Shown here in pieces: positions 17,881 to 27,176 of a stretch of 64,000 nt of DNA (its first letter is position 1; every line of letters begins with the position of its first letter). The DNA comes from Fluoribacter dumoffii NY 23. Lineage in GTDB: Bacteria > Pseudomonadota > Gammaproteobacteria > Legionellales > Legionellaceae. The notes below the pieces were generated by a model. The model had not been told where the DNA came from and did no database searches. It saw nothing but the letters and a program-made list of their open reading frames with translations. Location: contig NZ_CM001373.1 in NCBI RefSeq assembly GCF_000236165.1, positions 3,254,325 to 3,318,324 on the forward strand. The letters run 5' to 3'. Position numbers and translations under genes: made by a program.

Positions 17881-18954
17881 TTATTTTTTTAATATCATAA
17901 AAAAGGCAGCCACGTAATCAGGAAAATCGCGGGTGCCTTGCATGAAGGCTTCTTTCCCTGCATAACTTCCCGCCAAAAAATCCACTTGGTACAAATTATT
18001 CTCAAATGCTCCACCGGTGTCTGCGAAAATACCGGCCCGGGTCACCATATTACCTTTTCGATCAGGATATTGCACCATCAATAATTTTCCCAAACCAAAT
18101 TGCTCAAGGTCTGCAGCAAAAGTAACACCGGTATCCACGGTAATTTTATGATCCGCATCCTTGCCATAACCTTTGATACCCGCTACAGGTTTAAAATACC
18201 AGTAACGTTCTTGCTGATACGGGTTTTTAGCTTTATCGTATGCAATATAATTGCAACGATGGACATTAAAAATTCTTGTCGGATGATTGGGTCCAAAATC
18301 TGCAACGACAGTACCTTGCATTAAAGCAGCCTCAAGATCGTCCCGTTTGAAATAACCCAGTACTGGAACTTTTTTATTGGTTAAGGCCCCTTTTAAAATA
18401 GCTTGCTTTCCATACTGGAAACGTACCAGGCCAGGTTTGGCATCTGCTTCTTCCAAAGTCAGAGATTCTTCATCCTGGGGAAGTCCATAAAGAGGAAAAG
18501 GATAAGCCGGACTGTAATGAGTTGCTGCCTTGGCTCGGTGGACATAATATTTGGTCATTAAAATTTTTTCTTTAGGTAAGCGGGCGATGAGTGGTTTTTT
18601 TAAGGCCAGGGACCTGGTTTGCTCATAATCAGGATACCAGCGAACAAAAGAGAAGTTCTTTTTAACAAAAGCGGGATCATTCAATTCGTTTTGATGCTGA
18701 CAAATGAACATCAAGGTTGCTTTGATTCGCGCAAGGGGAACTTTAAATACTTTCCCTTCGTGAATGACCTTAGGATCATAAGGGTACCCCCTATTTAAAT
18801 AAGCCAATGTTTCTTTGGCGGTAGCACATAAAGCAGGTCCATTGATTTCATAACGGGTTGCAGGAAATGGTTCAGCGGATATAAAGCGCGGAGCAGCTAC
18901 AACGTTCAAACTTATCGAGATAAAAAATGCATAAAATAAATTTTTTATTTTCAT
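17881..18954 (-). CDS. MltA-like lytic transglycosylase / 3D-domain exported protein
   Basis: 357 residues with a signal peptide (MKIKNLFYAFFISISLNVVA). The C-terminal part has TRAGIFADTGGAFENN followed by VDFLAGSYAGKEA, the double-psi-barrel 3D (Asp-Asp-Asp) region of MltA-type lytic transglycosylases. The middle has GYFKRDDLEAALMQG, like the MltA domain. No lipobox is seen, so it is probably periplasmic rather than outer-membrane anchored as E. coli MltA is. It is directly followed by the amidase gene. The ATG at 18954 is preferred to a TTG four codons upstream. Confidence 0.75.
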   Translation of the reverse strand: MKIKNLFYAFFISISLNVVAAPRFISAEPFPATRYEINGPALCATAKETLAYLNRGYPYDPKVIHEGKVFKVPLARIKATLMFICQHQNELNDPAFVKKNFSFVRWYPDYEQTRSLALKKPLIARLPKEKILMTKYYVHRAKAATHYSPAYPFPLYGLPQDEESLTLEEADAKPGLVRFQYGKQAILKGALTNKKVPVLGYFKRDDLEAALMQGTVVADFGPNHPTRIFNVHRCNYIAYDKAKNPYQQERYWYFKPVAGIKGYGKDADHKITVDTGVTFAADLEQFGLGKLLMVQYPDRKGNMVTRAGIFADTGGAFENNLYQVDFLAGSYAGKEAFMQGTRDFPDYVAAFFMILKK

Positions 18955-19088
18955 TACCGGGGACAATTTTGTGAAAGCAAAATAATATCATAGGGCAGTA
19001 GTAAATTCTCCAATCATACTTAAAAATCCTCGTTTCTGGCAGGTGCAATCAACAAGGAATAAAGAATTACCTGATTGTTTATTTTTAG

Positions 19089-19601
19089 TTAACCATTGAA
19101 CAGCATTAAGCCATTATTGTCTTCGCCGTTACTAATATTGCAAAGCCAGTCAACGACCAATTTTTGCTTATGCAACACGGGATCAAAGAAATCCACGTGC
19201 AAGGTGGCTGAGTTATCCTCAAAAACACTCAAACGCCCTGTCAAAGTTAAGAATCCCCCCGAAGGGTTCTGTATAAAAATTTTCATGGACGTTGTCACCG
19301 TATCGATTAATTCATCATTGACGGTTTCCTGACCATGAAAATAGTGAGTAAAATCAAAGCGAGTTGAAGCTCCTTCCAACTTTCTCTGGACTTGAGTAGG
19401 AAGTTCCGGTCCTGTTACCTGGCAATTATCGAAATGAATGATAGCCCTAACATCTTCCCCGCTCTCAACAGCTCGCACCAGTTGAGTATAACTGGTGATA
19501 TTATTGCTAAAGGCATTGTTGATATCGGGGGTCTGCGCATGGGTTGGGGGGAAGAATAGGAGCAATGAAACTCCCATTACAGCGGCTGGCCATCTTTTCA
19601 T
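19089..19601 (-). CDS. VirK-family exported protein
   Basis: 170 residues with a signal peptide (MKRWPAAVMGVSLLLFFPPTHAQ). SYTQLVRAVESGEDVRAIIHFDNCQ matches the opening of the VirK family, where a helix and a strand end in a conserved Cys. The second Cys is near residue 157 (DWLCNIS), so one disulfide is likely. VirK-type proteins are small periplasmic proteins of poorly known role in plant and animal pathogens and symbionts. It precedes an MFS gene on the same strand. Confidence 0.7.
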   Translation of the reverse strand: MKRWPAAVMGVSLLLFFPPTHAQTPDINNAFSNNITSYTQLVRAVESGEDVRAIIHFDNCQVTGPELPTQVQRKLEGASTRFDFTHYFHGQETVNDELIDTVTTSMKIFIQNPSGGFLTLTGRLSVFEDNSATLHVDFFDPVLHKQKLVVDWLCNISNGEDNNGLMLFNG

Positions 19602-19740
19602 TTATATCCTCCATGATTCTTTTCCCGGGCTTAGTGTATCTGGGGACCCCTATTTTTTGGGAGCAGCAGACGCCCTCAAATACTTTAAGTGTATAAGCTG
19701 TTTATAATTTTGCCAAATTTTATTTTTCCGGCGAGTAATA

Positions 19741-20964
19741 CTACGCAGCCTCTACCCCATCCAATTCAGGATCACTGACCGTTAAGCGGTTAAAAGACCA
19801 TGTGCTGTACAAAGCCCCTAACCCACAAGCAATTAACCCTAGGGGTAACGCGATAAGTGTTTGCATGAGCAAATAAGCACTTATAATAGTTAAAACCGAG
19901 GAACCAAACATACGCACAGTATGGATAATGGCCAGAGCAAGCCCTGTATTTTCCTTATAATCCGCAAGCATAATGGACATGGTAGCCGGAGCTGTCAAAC
20001 TAATTCCCAGGTTACAAATCAAGGCAAAGGATAAAGTATAAATATTAAATTCATACAAATGGGTACCCAGTAACATGGCAAACCCACCACAAATAATAAA
20101 CCAGCTGCCAAGATAAATAGTGGAAGCCATGCTGAAATAGTTTCGCAGCCAAATCCCCAGATAATTGCCCACAATAATATTTAATCCGTTAATAATAAAA
20201 ATAATTCCATACACCAGGGGCGAAAAACCAAATTGTTCAATAATAATATAGGATGAATTAATGACTGAAAGCATTACTGCCGCAAAACTGAACATCATAA
20301 TCAATGAGCCGCTCCAAAGAACAGGCGAGGGAATAATCTCCTTATAGCCCTGGATGACCTTTTTTATAATAAAAGGTTCTGTAGGTTGAGTCCAAAAGGG
20401 GGATTCAAAGAGTCCTTTGCGAGCTTGCAGCAAAAGTACCAGGCCAATAACTGCCATTAACATGAAATTCGCCTGCCAACTGCAATAGGTAAAAATAATA
20501 GAGCCTAATACAGGAGCAATAATGGGGGAAATTGAAACAATCATTGACACATAAGATAAAACTTTTGCCCGTTCAACAGTATCTTCAAAGTCTCTGGAGA
20601 TGGAAAAGGCAATTAAATTGGCGCAGCATAAAGCAAAGCCTTGCAATGCCCGCCCAAGAATGAGCACAAAAACATTGGGAGCAAAAGCACAGATTAAGCT
20701 GGCAAAAACGGCAATTAACAAACTGAGAGGCAATAAACGACGGCGTCCAAAATAGTCGATAAGCGGTCCCCAAACTAATTGGGTCACCCCAAAGACGAAC
20801 AGGTAAATACTTAAAGTTAATTGACTTAAGCTGTGCGTGGTACCAAAAAAACTGGTGATATAAGGCAACGAAGGTTGATAAAGATCAAATGTAAGTAAAG
20901 AAAAAGCCGATAATAAACCAATAAATAAAATAGATGTTTTTGGATGCGACATAATATTCATCAA
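19741..20964 (-). CDS. MFS drug efflux transporter, Bcr/CflA type
   Basis: 407 residues with twelve predicted membrane helices. The opening FSLLTFDLYQPSLPYITSFF holds the DxYxPxxP feature of Bcr/CflA drug:proton antiporters. The loop 2-3 signature is WGPLIDYFGRRRLLP. PIIAPVLGSIIFTYCSWQANF is the drug-antiporter motif C region. It should export small lipophilic compounds from the cytoplasm; the actual substrate is unknown. Confidence 0.9.
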   Translation of the reverse strand: MMNIMSHPKTSILFIGLLSAFSLLTFDLYQPSLPYITSFFGTTHSLSQLTLSIYLFVFGVTQLVWGPLIDYFGRRRLLPLSLLIAVFASLICAFAPNVFVLILGRALQGFALCCANLIAFSISRDFEDTVERAKVLSYVSMIVSISPIIAPVLGSIIFTYCSWQANFMLMAVIGLVLLLQARKGLFESPFWTQPTEPFIIKKVIQGYKEIIPSPVLWSGSLIMMFSFAAVMLSVINSSYIIIEQFGFSPLVYGIIFIINGLNIIVGNYLGIWLRNYFSMASTIYLGSWFIICGGFAMLLGTHLYEFNIYTLSFALICNLGISLTAPATMSIMLADYKENTGLALAIIHTVRMFGSSVLTIISAYLLMQTLIALPLGLIACGLGALYSTWSFNRLTVSDPELDGVEAA

Positions 20965-21166
20965 TGAAAAAATAGCGGAGCATTATAATAAAATCTTTGA
21001 ATTTTTGCTCACAATTTAAATGGATTTTGCAAAATTTTCCAACAATATGCTGTAACTCAAAACGCGATTGCGCTGCATGTAGGGGCAGCTTAATCCAAAA
21101 TTTGCCGTTACTTGCTGGTTCTAATCTGGGAAAATTTCGCATTATTTCCCAGATTATTTTATTCCC

Positions 21167-21664
21167 TTAACCTTGGCGAAGCAGGTAACTGCTGCCTGCA
21201 TGGATTATTTTTTTCATTCGGTTGTCTTCCTCTGGATTAGGTTCACATCCTTTAAATGCATCCTTTATTGATGCGACGCTAATAGGCAAGACAGGACGAG
21301 CGTCTATTTCCAGATTGCCTTCCTTATTTTTAAAAATTGTAAAATGATCGGACGCAAATTCCAGGCATTCAGTTAAAGTTTCATCCTGGCAAATTGAAAA
21401 TTTAATGGAGCGTTCTACACGATAGGTATCAGCTACCTCATCAGCAAACACTATATCTCCATAAACAACGCTATGGCGAGTCCCACAAAAATAATAGCCA
21501 AATTTATATTTTCCATTTTCGGTCACATCGGTACGAATAAAACGGCCATCTCCGTTCGCTAAACCATTGAGCGTCACAATATGACGCACTTCTTTTTTAG
21601 GGCTTCCAGCCATAGCCAAACCAGTTAGAGTCAATCCCATGAGTAACAAAGCACTTCTTTTCAT
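21167..21664 (-). CDS. Exported hypothetical protein
   Basis: 165 residues. Signal peptide MKRSALLLMGLTLTGLAMAG, then a beta-rich mature part with four cysteines (FGYYFCGTRHS, SICQDETLTECLEF, FKGCEPNP). No family recognised. It stands alone between the divergent MFS and potA genes. Confidence 0.6.
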   Translation of the reverse strand: MKRSALLLMGLTLTGLAMAGSPKKEVRHIVTLNGLANGDGRFIRTDVTENGKYKFGYYFCGTRHSVVYGDIVFADEVADTYRVERSIKFSICQDETLTECLEFASDHFTIFKNKEGNLEIDARPVLPISVASIKDAFKGCEPNPEEDNRMKKIIHAGSSYLLRQG

Positions 21665-21939
21665 TTTTATTCCTTATCTGAAAATACATCCTCAAGACAA
21701 AGGCCTTCAAGGATCAGTCACCAAAGTCAGCCTGGTGGAACATTTAAATCCAAACAGACATCGCAGCCATTATGCTAAAAAATAATCCATTTGAACAGCT
21801 GAAAAGGTTTAGCTTTTGACCAATAAAAAATAGAACCACCCTTTATCCTTAGTTCCATTTTGGGATCAAATAACCACACGTTTACTGGACAAGACCAATT
21901 ACAGTGGCGATAATTATCGTTTTTTCATTGACACAGCAA

Positions 21940-23034
21940 ATGACAACACCGCTCATTGAGATCAAGAACATTTATAAATCCTACGGCAACATCCCTATTT
22001 TGAATGATGTTTCCTTAAGTGTTTATCATGGGGAATTTTTAACCCTGCTTGGCCCTTCGGGGTGTGGAAAAACCACCCTGTTACGGCTTATTTCTGGCTT
22101 TGAGCACCCAACTCAAGGGGAAATCTATATCAGCGGCCAATGTGTGAATCGTTTGCCCCCACAAAAAAGGGATGTACACACTGTATTTCAAAGCTATGCT
22201 CTTTTTCCTCATTTATCCGTTTATGAAAATGTTGCCTTTGCTTTACGGTGTAAAAAGGTTTCCGAGCCCGAAATTAGAGAACGGGTTCTTGATGCATTGA
22301 AGCTTGTGCAACTTGAGGGCTTTGCAGAACGAAATATAAAACAACTCAGTGGCGGACAACAACAAAGGGTAGCCATTGCACGGGCAATTATCAACAGACC
22401 GCAAGTCCTGTTATTGGATGAGCCCCTAAGCTCTCTGGATTATCGTCTCCGAAAGGACATGCAGTCTGAGTTAAAACAATTGCAGAAAATGCTGAACATG
22501 ACCTTTATTTTTGTTACTCATGATCAAGAAGAGGCGTTGTCGATGTCCGATCGCATTGTGGTATTTAATCATGGTCATATTGAACAAATAGGCACACCCA
22601 AGTGTATTTATGAGACCCCGGCGAATCTTTATGTAGCCATGTTTATCGGCGAAACCAATATCTTTGATGTGCAAGTTCATGCCTTAAAGGACCAAGACCT
22701 TATGACAGCAGTTGAAGATGTCCCTCTGTTTTGTAAGAACACGGGTAATTACAAGGTCGGTGATCGGCTCCATTTAATCGTACGTCCGGAAGACATTCGG
22801 GTTTGGGGATTATCTGAGGTGGATAATCCTGCAGGTATGTTGCCTGGCCGCATTGTAGATATTATTTATAAAGGTTCAACCGTTGATCTTAAAGTTGCAC
22901 TTGCCTCCGGAAGAATAATTAATGCTTCGGAATTTTTTGATGAGGATGACGATAAATTGGAATATACCCTTGCTGAGCAAGTATGGGTGCAGTGGTTACC
23001 TGGTTGGGAGGTTCTATTACCTTATGAAAGCTAA
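21940..23034 (+). CDS. potA: Spermidine/putrescine ABC transporter ATPase
   Basis: 364 residues from the ATG (a GTG 12 codons upstream is also possible). Walker A GPSGCGKTT, Q-loop VFQSYALFPH, signature LSGGQQQRVAIARAI, Walker B VLLLDEPLSSLD, switch His in FVTHDQEEAL. The C-terminal TOBE-type domain (LIVRPEDIRVW) is typical of PotA. It powers polyamine import with PotB and PotC at the inner membrane. Its stop overlaps potB by 11 bp, so the four pot genes form a tightly coupled operon. Confidence 0.93.
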   Translation: MTTPLIEIKNIYKSYGNIPILNDVSLSVYHGEFLTLLGPSGCGKTTLLRLISGFEHPTQGEIYISGQCVNRLPPQKRDVHTVFQSYALFPHLSVYENVAFALRCKKVSEPEIRERVLDALKLVQLEGFAERNIKQLSGGQQQRVAIARAIINRPQVLLLDEPLSSLDYRLRKDMQSELKQLQKMLNMTFIFVTHDQEEALSMSDRIVVFNHGHIEQIGTPKCIYETPANLYVAMFIGETNIFDVQVHALKDQDLMTAVEDVPLFCKNTGNYKVGDRLHLIVRPEDIRVWGLSEVDNPAGMLPGRIVDIIYKGSTVDLKVALASGRIINASEFFDEDDDKLEYTLAEQVWVQWLPGWEVLLPYES

Positions 23035-23848
23035 ATCATTTGCGCTTTATGCCCTTTATTTTTGGCTCATTTTTTTTGGTCTTATTCCCCTATTGATGAT
23101 GTTTGCCGCCAGCTTTCTTTCCAAGGACAGCCATCATCTGGTTGCATTACCATTTACCTTGGAAAATTACACCAGCCTGTTTACTGCAGTTTTTGTAAAA
23201 ATCTTTCTCCGCTCTTTACTCATAGCCTGCATTACCACTTTTTTTTGTCTTCTTATTGCCTACCCGTTTAGTTATTTGTTGATAAAATCGAGACAGCAAT
23301 CCATTTTATTGCTATTGATTATTATCCCCTTTTGGACAAGTTCCTTAATCAGAACTTATTCTTTAATCGCTATCCTTAAATATAAAGGGGTTTTAAATGC
23401 AATTTTATTAAAATTACATTTGATACATGCACCTTTATCCTTACTGTATACCAATTTTGCAGTGATTATCGGATTGGTTTACAATTTGTTCCCTTTTATG
23501 GTGCTCCCTATTTTTACGAACATGGAACGATTTGATTTCAGATTATTTGAAGCGGCTAAAGACTTGGGCGCAAACAAATGGTCTATTTTTACGCGAGTCT
23601 TTCTGCCCAGTACAGCACCAGGAGTTTTATCGGGTTGTTTGTTAGTTCTTTTACCTGCAATGACCCTGTTTTACATCCCCAACGTTTTAGGGGGGGCGCG
23701 TTCTATTTTATTGGGTAATTTAATTCAGAACCAGTTTCTCGTTTTAAGTGACTGGCCTCAAGGATCTGCCACCAGCGTGATGCTTACTTCACTATTGCTT
23801 TTGTTGTTTCTTATTTTTCGACCACGGAAAAATGGGGCAATTCAATGA
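23024..23848 (+). CDS. potB: Spermidine/putrescine ABC permease
   Basis: 274 residues, six membrane helices. The permease EAA loop is EAAKDLGANKWSIFTRVFLPSTAPG, which docks on PotA. The start ATG lies inside the end of potA (11-bp overlap); a longer upstream open frame merely overlaps potA in another frame and is not used. It pairs with PotC to form the channel. Confidence 0.93.
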   Translation: MKAKSFALYALYFWLIFFGLIPLLMMFAASFLSKDSHHLVALPFTLENYTSLFTAVFVKIFLRSLLIACITTFFCLLIAYPFSYLLIKSRQQSILLLLIIIPFWTSSLIRTYSLIAILKYKGVLNAILLKLHLIHAPLSLLYTNFAVIIGLVYNLFPFMVLPIFTNMERFDFRLFEAAKDLGANKWSIFTRVFLPSTAPGVLSGCLLVLLPAMTLFYIPNVLGGARSILLGNLIQNQFLVLSDWPQGSATSVMLTSLLLLLFLIFRPRKNGAIQ

Positions 23849-24612
23849 ATAACCTGCTGAAGCGCTTTTTCCTTTTTTTTGTGTATGCCTCACTTTATGT
23901 TCCCATTGCGGTATTAATTTTATACTCATTCAACGAGGCCAAATTTTCCCTCCAATGGAAGGGGTTTTCTCTACAATGGTATAACGAACTATTTCAGGAT
24001 CGCGGCTTATGGGCTGCCTTTTTGAACTCCATCATTTTGGGTCTTGGCTCGGCATTTATCGCCACCATTATGGGCTTATTGGCCTCCATCCACTTATTTT
24101 TGTTCCGATCCAAACACCGCAAAATTTTATTTTCTATATTACTCTCCCTGATTATCATCCCGGACTTAGTACTGGGTGTGGCTTTATTAATTTTTTTCAA
24201 TATGAGCAAAACCCCGATTGGTTTCATAAGCTTGTTAATTGCCCATATTACTTTCTGTATTCCCTTTGTCATTGTGACTATTAATGCACGGATTAATACT
24301 TTAAATCCCAATATTTATTTTGGGGCCCTGGATTTGGGAGCGAGTCGTTATATTGCATTAACACGAGTTTTATTGCCCTTATTATGGCCCGCAGTTTTAA
24401 GCGTTTTTCTGTTGAGTTTTACATTATCTTTCGATGACGTCATCATCAGCTATTTTGTGGCAGGACCGGAGTTTAACATTTTGCCCTTAACCATCTACTC
24501 CCTGGTGCGCGCAGGAGTTACCCCTGAGTTGAATGCCTTGTGTTCAATAACATTCGTTTTATCGATGATTCTGGTCATCATTTCCCATCGTCTTTCGGGG
24601 AAACAAGTATGA
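23845..24612 (+). CDS. potC: Spermidine/putrescine ABC permease
   Basis: 255 residues, six membrane helices, EAA loop GALDLGASRYIALTRVLLPLLWPAV. It opens with the PotC-like VYASLYVPIAVLILYSFNEAKFS. It overlaps potB by 4 bp (ATGA) and potD by 4 bp, so all genes are translationally coupled. Confidence 0.93.
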   Translation: MNNLLKRFFLFFVYASLYVPIAVLILYSFNEAKFSLQWKGFSLQWYNELFQDRGLWAAFLNSIILGLGSAFIATIMGLLASIHLFLFRSKHRKILFSILLSLIIIPDLVLGVALLIFFNMSKTPIGFISLLIAHITFCIPFVIVTINARINTLNPNIYFGALDLGASRYIALTRVLLPLLWPAVLSVFLLSFTLSFDDVIISYFVAGPEFNILPLTIYSLVRAGVTPELNALCSITFVLSMILVIISHRLSGKQV

Positions 24613-25631
24613 AGTATTTTCTGTTAGTGCTGTTTTTCTTTACCCCCAAAATTTTTTCGGCGCCCGTGGTTAATGTTTATGCCTGGGGGGGAGAAATTCC
24701 TAAAGAGGTCATTCAGCAATTTGAACAAGAATCTGGAATTAAGGTTAACTTTTCTACCTATGACAGCAATGAAACCATGTATGCCAAACTCAGGGCCAGC
24801 CACCAGACTGTATATGATGTAATTTTACCTTCTGCATATTTTGTGGAACGCATGAAACGACAAGGCATGCTTGAACGACTTGATCCGCAGAAATTGCCTA
24901 ATAAAATTAATCTGGATGCACGGTTTGTGCATAATGATTATGATAATGGCAATCAGTTCAGTATCCCCATTATATGGGGGGCAACCGGGATTTTTTATAA
25001 TCAGGAGGTTGTACCCAATCCCCCGAAGAGCTGGAAGGAGTTGTGGTTTCCCAAATGGCATAATCAATTAATGCTTTTGGATGATTCACGGGAAATTTTT
25101 GCAATAGCCTTAATGAGCCTGGGATTTGATCCCAATGACACAAATCCGGGGCATATCAAGAAAGCTTATGACCATTTGGTGCAGCTTGTACCTAATATAA
25201 AATTATTTGCCAGTGACAGCATTCAGGCAATTATGATCGATGCCGACGCCGTAATCGGCTCCTCCTGGAATGGAGATGCCTTTAAAGCGCACGAGGAAAA
25301 TAAGGCAGTTGAGTTTGTTTATCCCGAAGATGGTTTTGTCATTTGGGTTGATTGTTTGGCCATTCCTAAAAATCCACCGCACCCGAAGGAAGCACTGGAA
25401 TTTATTAACTTTATCCTTAAACCAGAAATAAGTGCACAAATCGCTTTAAAAGAGGGACATGCCATCACCAATGCAAAAGGCAGGGCTTTATTGCCTCAGC
25501 CCATTCGCGACAATCCTATGGTTTACCCGCCAGCAGAAATCATGACCAAAGGTCAATTCCAGCGTGATGTGGGTGAAGAAACGCTCTTGCTTTATAATCG
25601 CTACTGGGAGCAATTAAAGTTGATTTTGTAA
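24609..25631 (+). CDS. potD: Periplasmic polyamine-binding protein
   Basis: 340 residues with a signal peptide (MKYFLLVLFFFTPKIFSA). The mature protein starts VVNVYAWGGEIPKEV, the PotD/PotF-type opening. Polyamine-pocket-like blocks are YDVILPSAYFVERM, IPIIWGATGIFYN and IGSSWNGDAF, with WVDCLAIPKNPPHPKEALEFINF. It delivers spermidine or putrescine to PotBC. The start overlaps potC by 4 bp. The substrate cannot be narrowed from sequence alone. Confidence 0.92.
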   Translation: MKYFLLVLFFFTPKIFSAPVVNVYAWGGEIPKEVIQQFEQESGIKVNFSTYDSNETMYAKLRASHQTVYDVILPSAYFVERMKRQGMLERLDPQKLPNKINLDARFVHNDYDNGNQFSIPIIWGATGIFYNQEVVPNPPKSWKELWFPKWHNQLMLLDDSREIFAIALMSLGFDPNDTNPGHIKKAYDHLVQLVPNIKLFASDSIQAIMIDADAVIGSSWNGDAFKAHEENKAVEFVYPEDGFVIWVDCLAIPKNPPHPKEALEFINFILKPEISAQIALKEGHAITNAKGRALLPQPIRDNPMVYPPAEIMTKGQFQRDVGEETLLLYNRYWEQLKLIL

Positions 25632-25816
25632 GGATGAACCGTTGCTTATCCCAGAGTAAATTTTTTCTTCCTGCGTCTGACGCAACTCCGTTCATTAGCC
25701 TATTATTTGCTGTTGATGAATACGGTAAAGCCAAAATTATTCCAAGGGGGTAACTGGATGCCAGTCTTAAATTCTCCTTTGGCAGCAAAGCTCTTTCATG
25801 GTAGAATAATCTTTGT

Positions 25817-25900
25817 ACATTAGGGGTGCCATTTTTGAGGCTGAGAGGATCAAACCAACCCTTTGAACCTGATCTCATTCGTCTGAGCGGAGGAAAATGT
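25817..25900 (+). promoter_or_regulatory. TPP riboswitch (THI element) controlling the SemiSWEET-TPK operon
   Basis: The conserved core is present in order: AGGGGTGCC, GGCTGAGA, ACCC, TTTGAACCTGATC, then P5 CTCA/TGAG followed by GCGGAGGAA (family consensus GCGuAGGGAA). The closing P1 helix can form between ACATT (25817-25821) and AATGT (25896-25900), extended by two G-U pairs. This covers the GTG start of the next gene, and GGAGG in the 3' strand serves as its ribosome site. TPP binding should therefore block translation directly. No intrinsic terminator is needed or seen. Confidence 0.92.
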
Positions 25901-26165
25901 GTCTATTGTTATGTTCTCAGGTATTATCGCTTTTATTACTTCTTTTATTGGTTTATTACCGCAAATTATCAAATCCCTAAAAACAAGATCTACCCAAGAC
26001 CTATCCATGATCATGTTAATTAATTATCTGATATGTTCCGTAGCATGGATTATTTATGGAAGCAGCACCAATTCTTTTTTTGTAATCAGTTCAAATATCG
26101 TGGGCTTGATCGTAAGTTTATTGCTCATTCTGTTAAAACGGCATTATGATGCACGATGTAATTAA
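25899..26165 (+). CDS. SemiSWEET/PQ-loop small transporter, predicted thiamine (or precursor) importer
   Basis: 88 residues with three predicted membrane helices, the half-size SWEET (MtN3) unit. PQ-loop motif is FIGLLPQIIKSLKTRSTQDLS and the later WIIYG and SNIVGLI also match. SemiSWEETs dimerise to transport small solutes, usually sugars. Here the gene starts with GTG inside a TPP riboswitch and overlaps thiamine pyrophosphokinase by 20 bp, so thiamine or a related moiety is a better substrate guess. The related PnuC/PnuT vitamin transporters share this fold. The ribosome site GGAGG is 5 nt before the GTG. Confidence 0.85.
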   Translation: MSIVMFSGIIAFITSFIGLLPQIIKSLKTRSTQDLSMIMLINYLICSVAWIIYGSSTNSFFVISSNIVGLIVSLLLILLKRHYDARCN

Positions 26166-26811
26166 TTTAACCGGTTACAGGTCTATTTTATGTCTGAATG
26201 GGGATTTACCCGGGCCGTCGTTTTTCACAACAAAGAATGTTCCTATTATTGCAGCGGATGGCGCCGCTAATTATTTATTTGACCTTGGGGTCCAACCTCA
26301 GTTAATCACTGGCGATTTGGACTCTGTCCATCCGGAGCTCCTGGAGACCTATCCTTTCCTTCATGTAGCAGATCAGAGTTCTAGTGATTATCAAAAAGCC
26401 ATGGGCTATTTAAAAAAAAATGATTTATTACCTTCCATAATAGTTGGCATCAATGGGGGGCACCTGGATCATATATTGAATAATATAAATATTTTCATGG
26501 AAACAAATTGTCTTTTATATGCTCCTCCCATAAAAGGATTTGTTTTAAATGAACAGTCCAGGATAAATCTTGCATTACTTCCACATACAAAAATTTCACT
26601 CATTGGAATACCCACCGCAACCCTTTCTTCTATAGGCCTTCAATGGGAACTCCATAATGCTCAACTTTCATTTCCGGGAATGAACTCTTGTTTTAATCGA
26701 ACTCTTCACCCTGAAATTTTTTTGGAAGTTCATCAAGGCTCGGTTTTGGTTTTGATTTATGAGCAAATGATTGAAGATGCAGGACTTACTGCCCCTTCTC
26801 AAAATTGGTGA
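26146..26811 (+). CDS. thiN: Thiamine pyrophosphokinase
   Basis: Transfers pyrophosphate from ATP to thiamine, giving TPP. 221 residues with the TPK catalytic region IIAADGAANYLFDLGVQPQL then ITGDLDSVHPE, and DQSSSDYQKAMGYL. The mid IIVGINGGHLDHILNNI matches the family's GGRxDH block. The C-terminal domain is the thiamine-binding beta-sandwich (GLQWELHNAQLSFPG). An ATG pair at 26146/26149 leaves the exact start open. Co-regulated with the SemiSWEET by the TPP riboswitch; together they suggest import followed by trapping as TPP. Confidence 0.93.
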   Translation: MMHDVINLTGYRSILCLNGDLPGPSFFTTKNVPIIAADGAANYLFDLGVQPQLITGDLDSVHPELLETYPFLHVADQSSSDYQKAMGYLKKNDLLPSIIVGINGGHLDHILNNINIFMETNCLLYAPPIKGFVLNEQSRINLALLPHTKISLIGIPTATLSSIGLQWELHNAQLSFPGMNSCFNRTLHPEIFLEVHQGSVLVLIYEQMIEDAGLTAPSQNW

Positions 26812-26849
26812 AGGGAAACAGCATTTATTCTTTTCCCGTTTAGCCTTTG

Positions 26850-27176
26850 TTAATTTACTTCAATAGAACAATGGTTCCCTGTAGTGACTAAAGTCACAAT
26901 GCTGTCTTTTGTCAATTTGTGAGAACCGCACAAAATATCGGGACCAAAAGCAGAGTTTTTTCGATATCCAAATACATACACTTTATTTACAGGTCCCTTG
27001 CCGGAATAAGATTTTCCTCGGGCACCCGATTTTTTGCCCTCTACAGTAAACCCCAGGGCAGCAGCCGATGCCTCTTTTGTTTTAACCTGCACTTTAATCG
27101 TCTCATTGGCAATCGCTTGAAGTGAAACAGAAAATACAATCAAACCCAGCAGATTTTTTAGGGAATTTTTTCTCAT
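26850..27176 (-). CDS. Small exported hypothetical protein
   Basis: 108 residues with a signal peptide (hydrophobic about 8-22, cleavage near AIANE). The mature part is basic and predicted beta-rich, with two cysteines (DILCGSHKL, GNHCSIEVN) likely disulfide-bonded. No family recognised. Confidence 0.6.
   Translation of the reverse strand: MRKNSLKNLLGLIVFSVSLQAIANETIKVQVKTKEASAAALGFTVEGKKSGARGKSYSGKGPVNKVYVFGYRKNSAFGPDILCGSHKLTKDSIVTLVTTGNHCSIEVN

Noticed and set aside
22922..23023. Longer N-terminus for PotB
   Set aside because: It overlaps potA in another frame and adds non-family sequence; the ATG at 23024 starts the first membrane helix.
24540..24608. Longer N-terminus for PotD
   Set aside because: It would precede the signal peptide and overlap potC by 73 bp; the ATG at 24609 gives a normal signal peptide.
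25540..25878. Minus-strand frame covering the end of potD and the riboswitch
   Set aside because: It is antisense to a structured RNA core and a conserved gene end; no family features.
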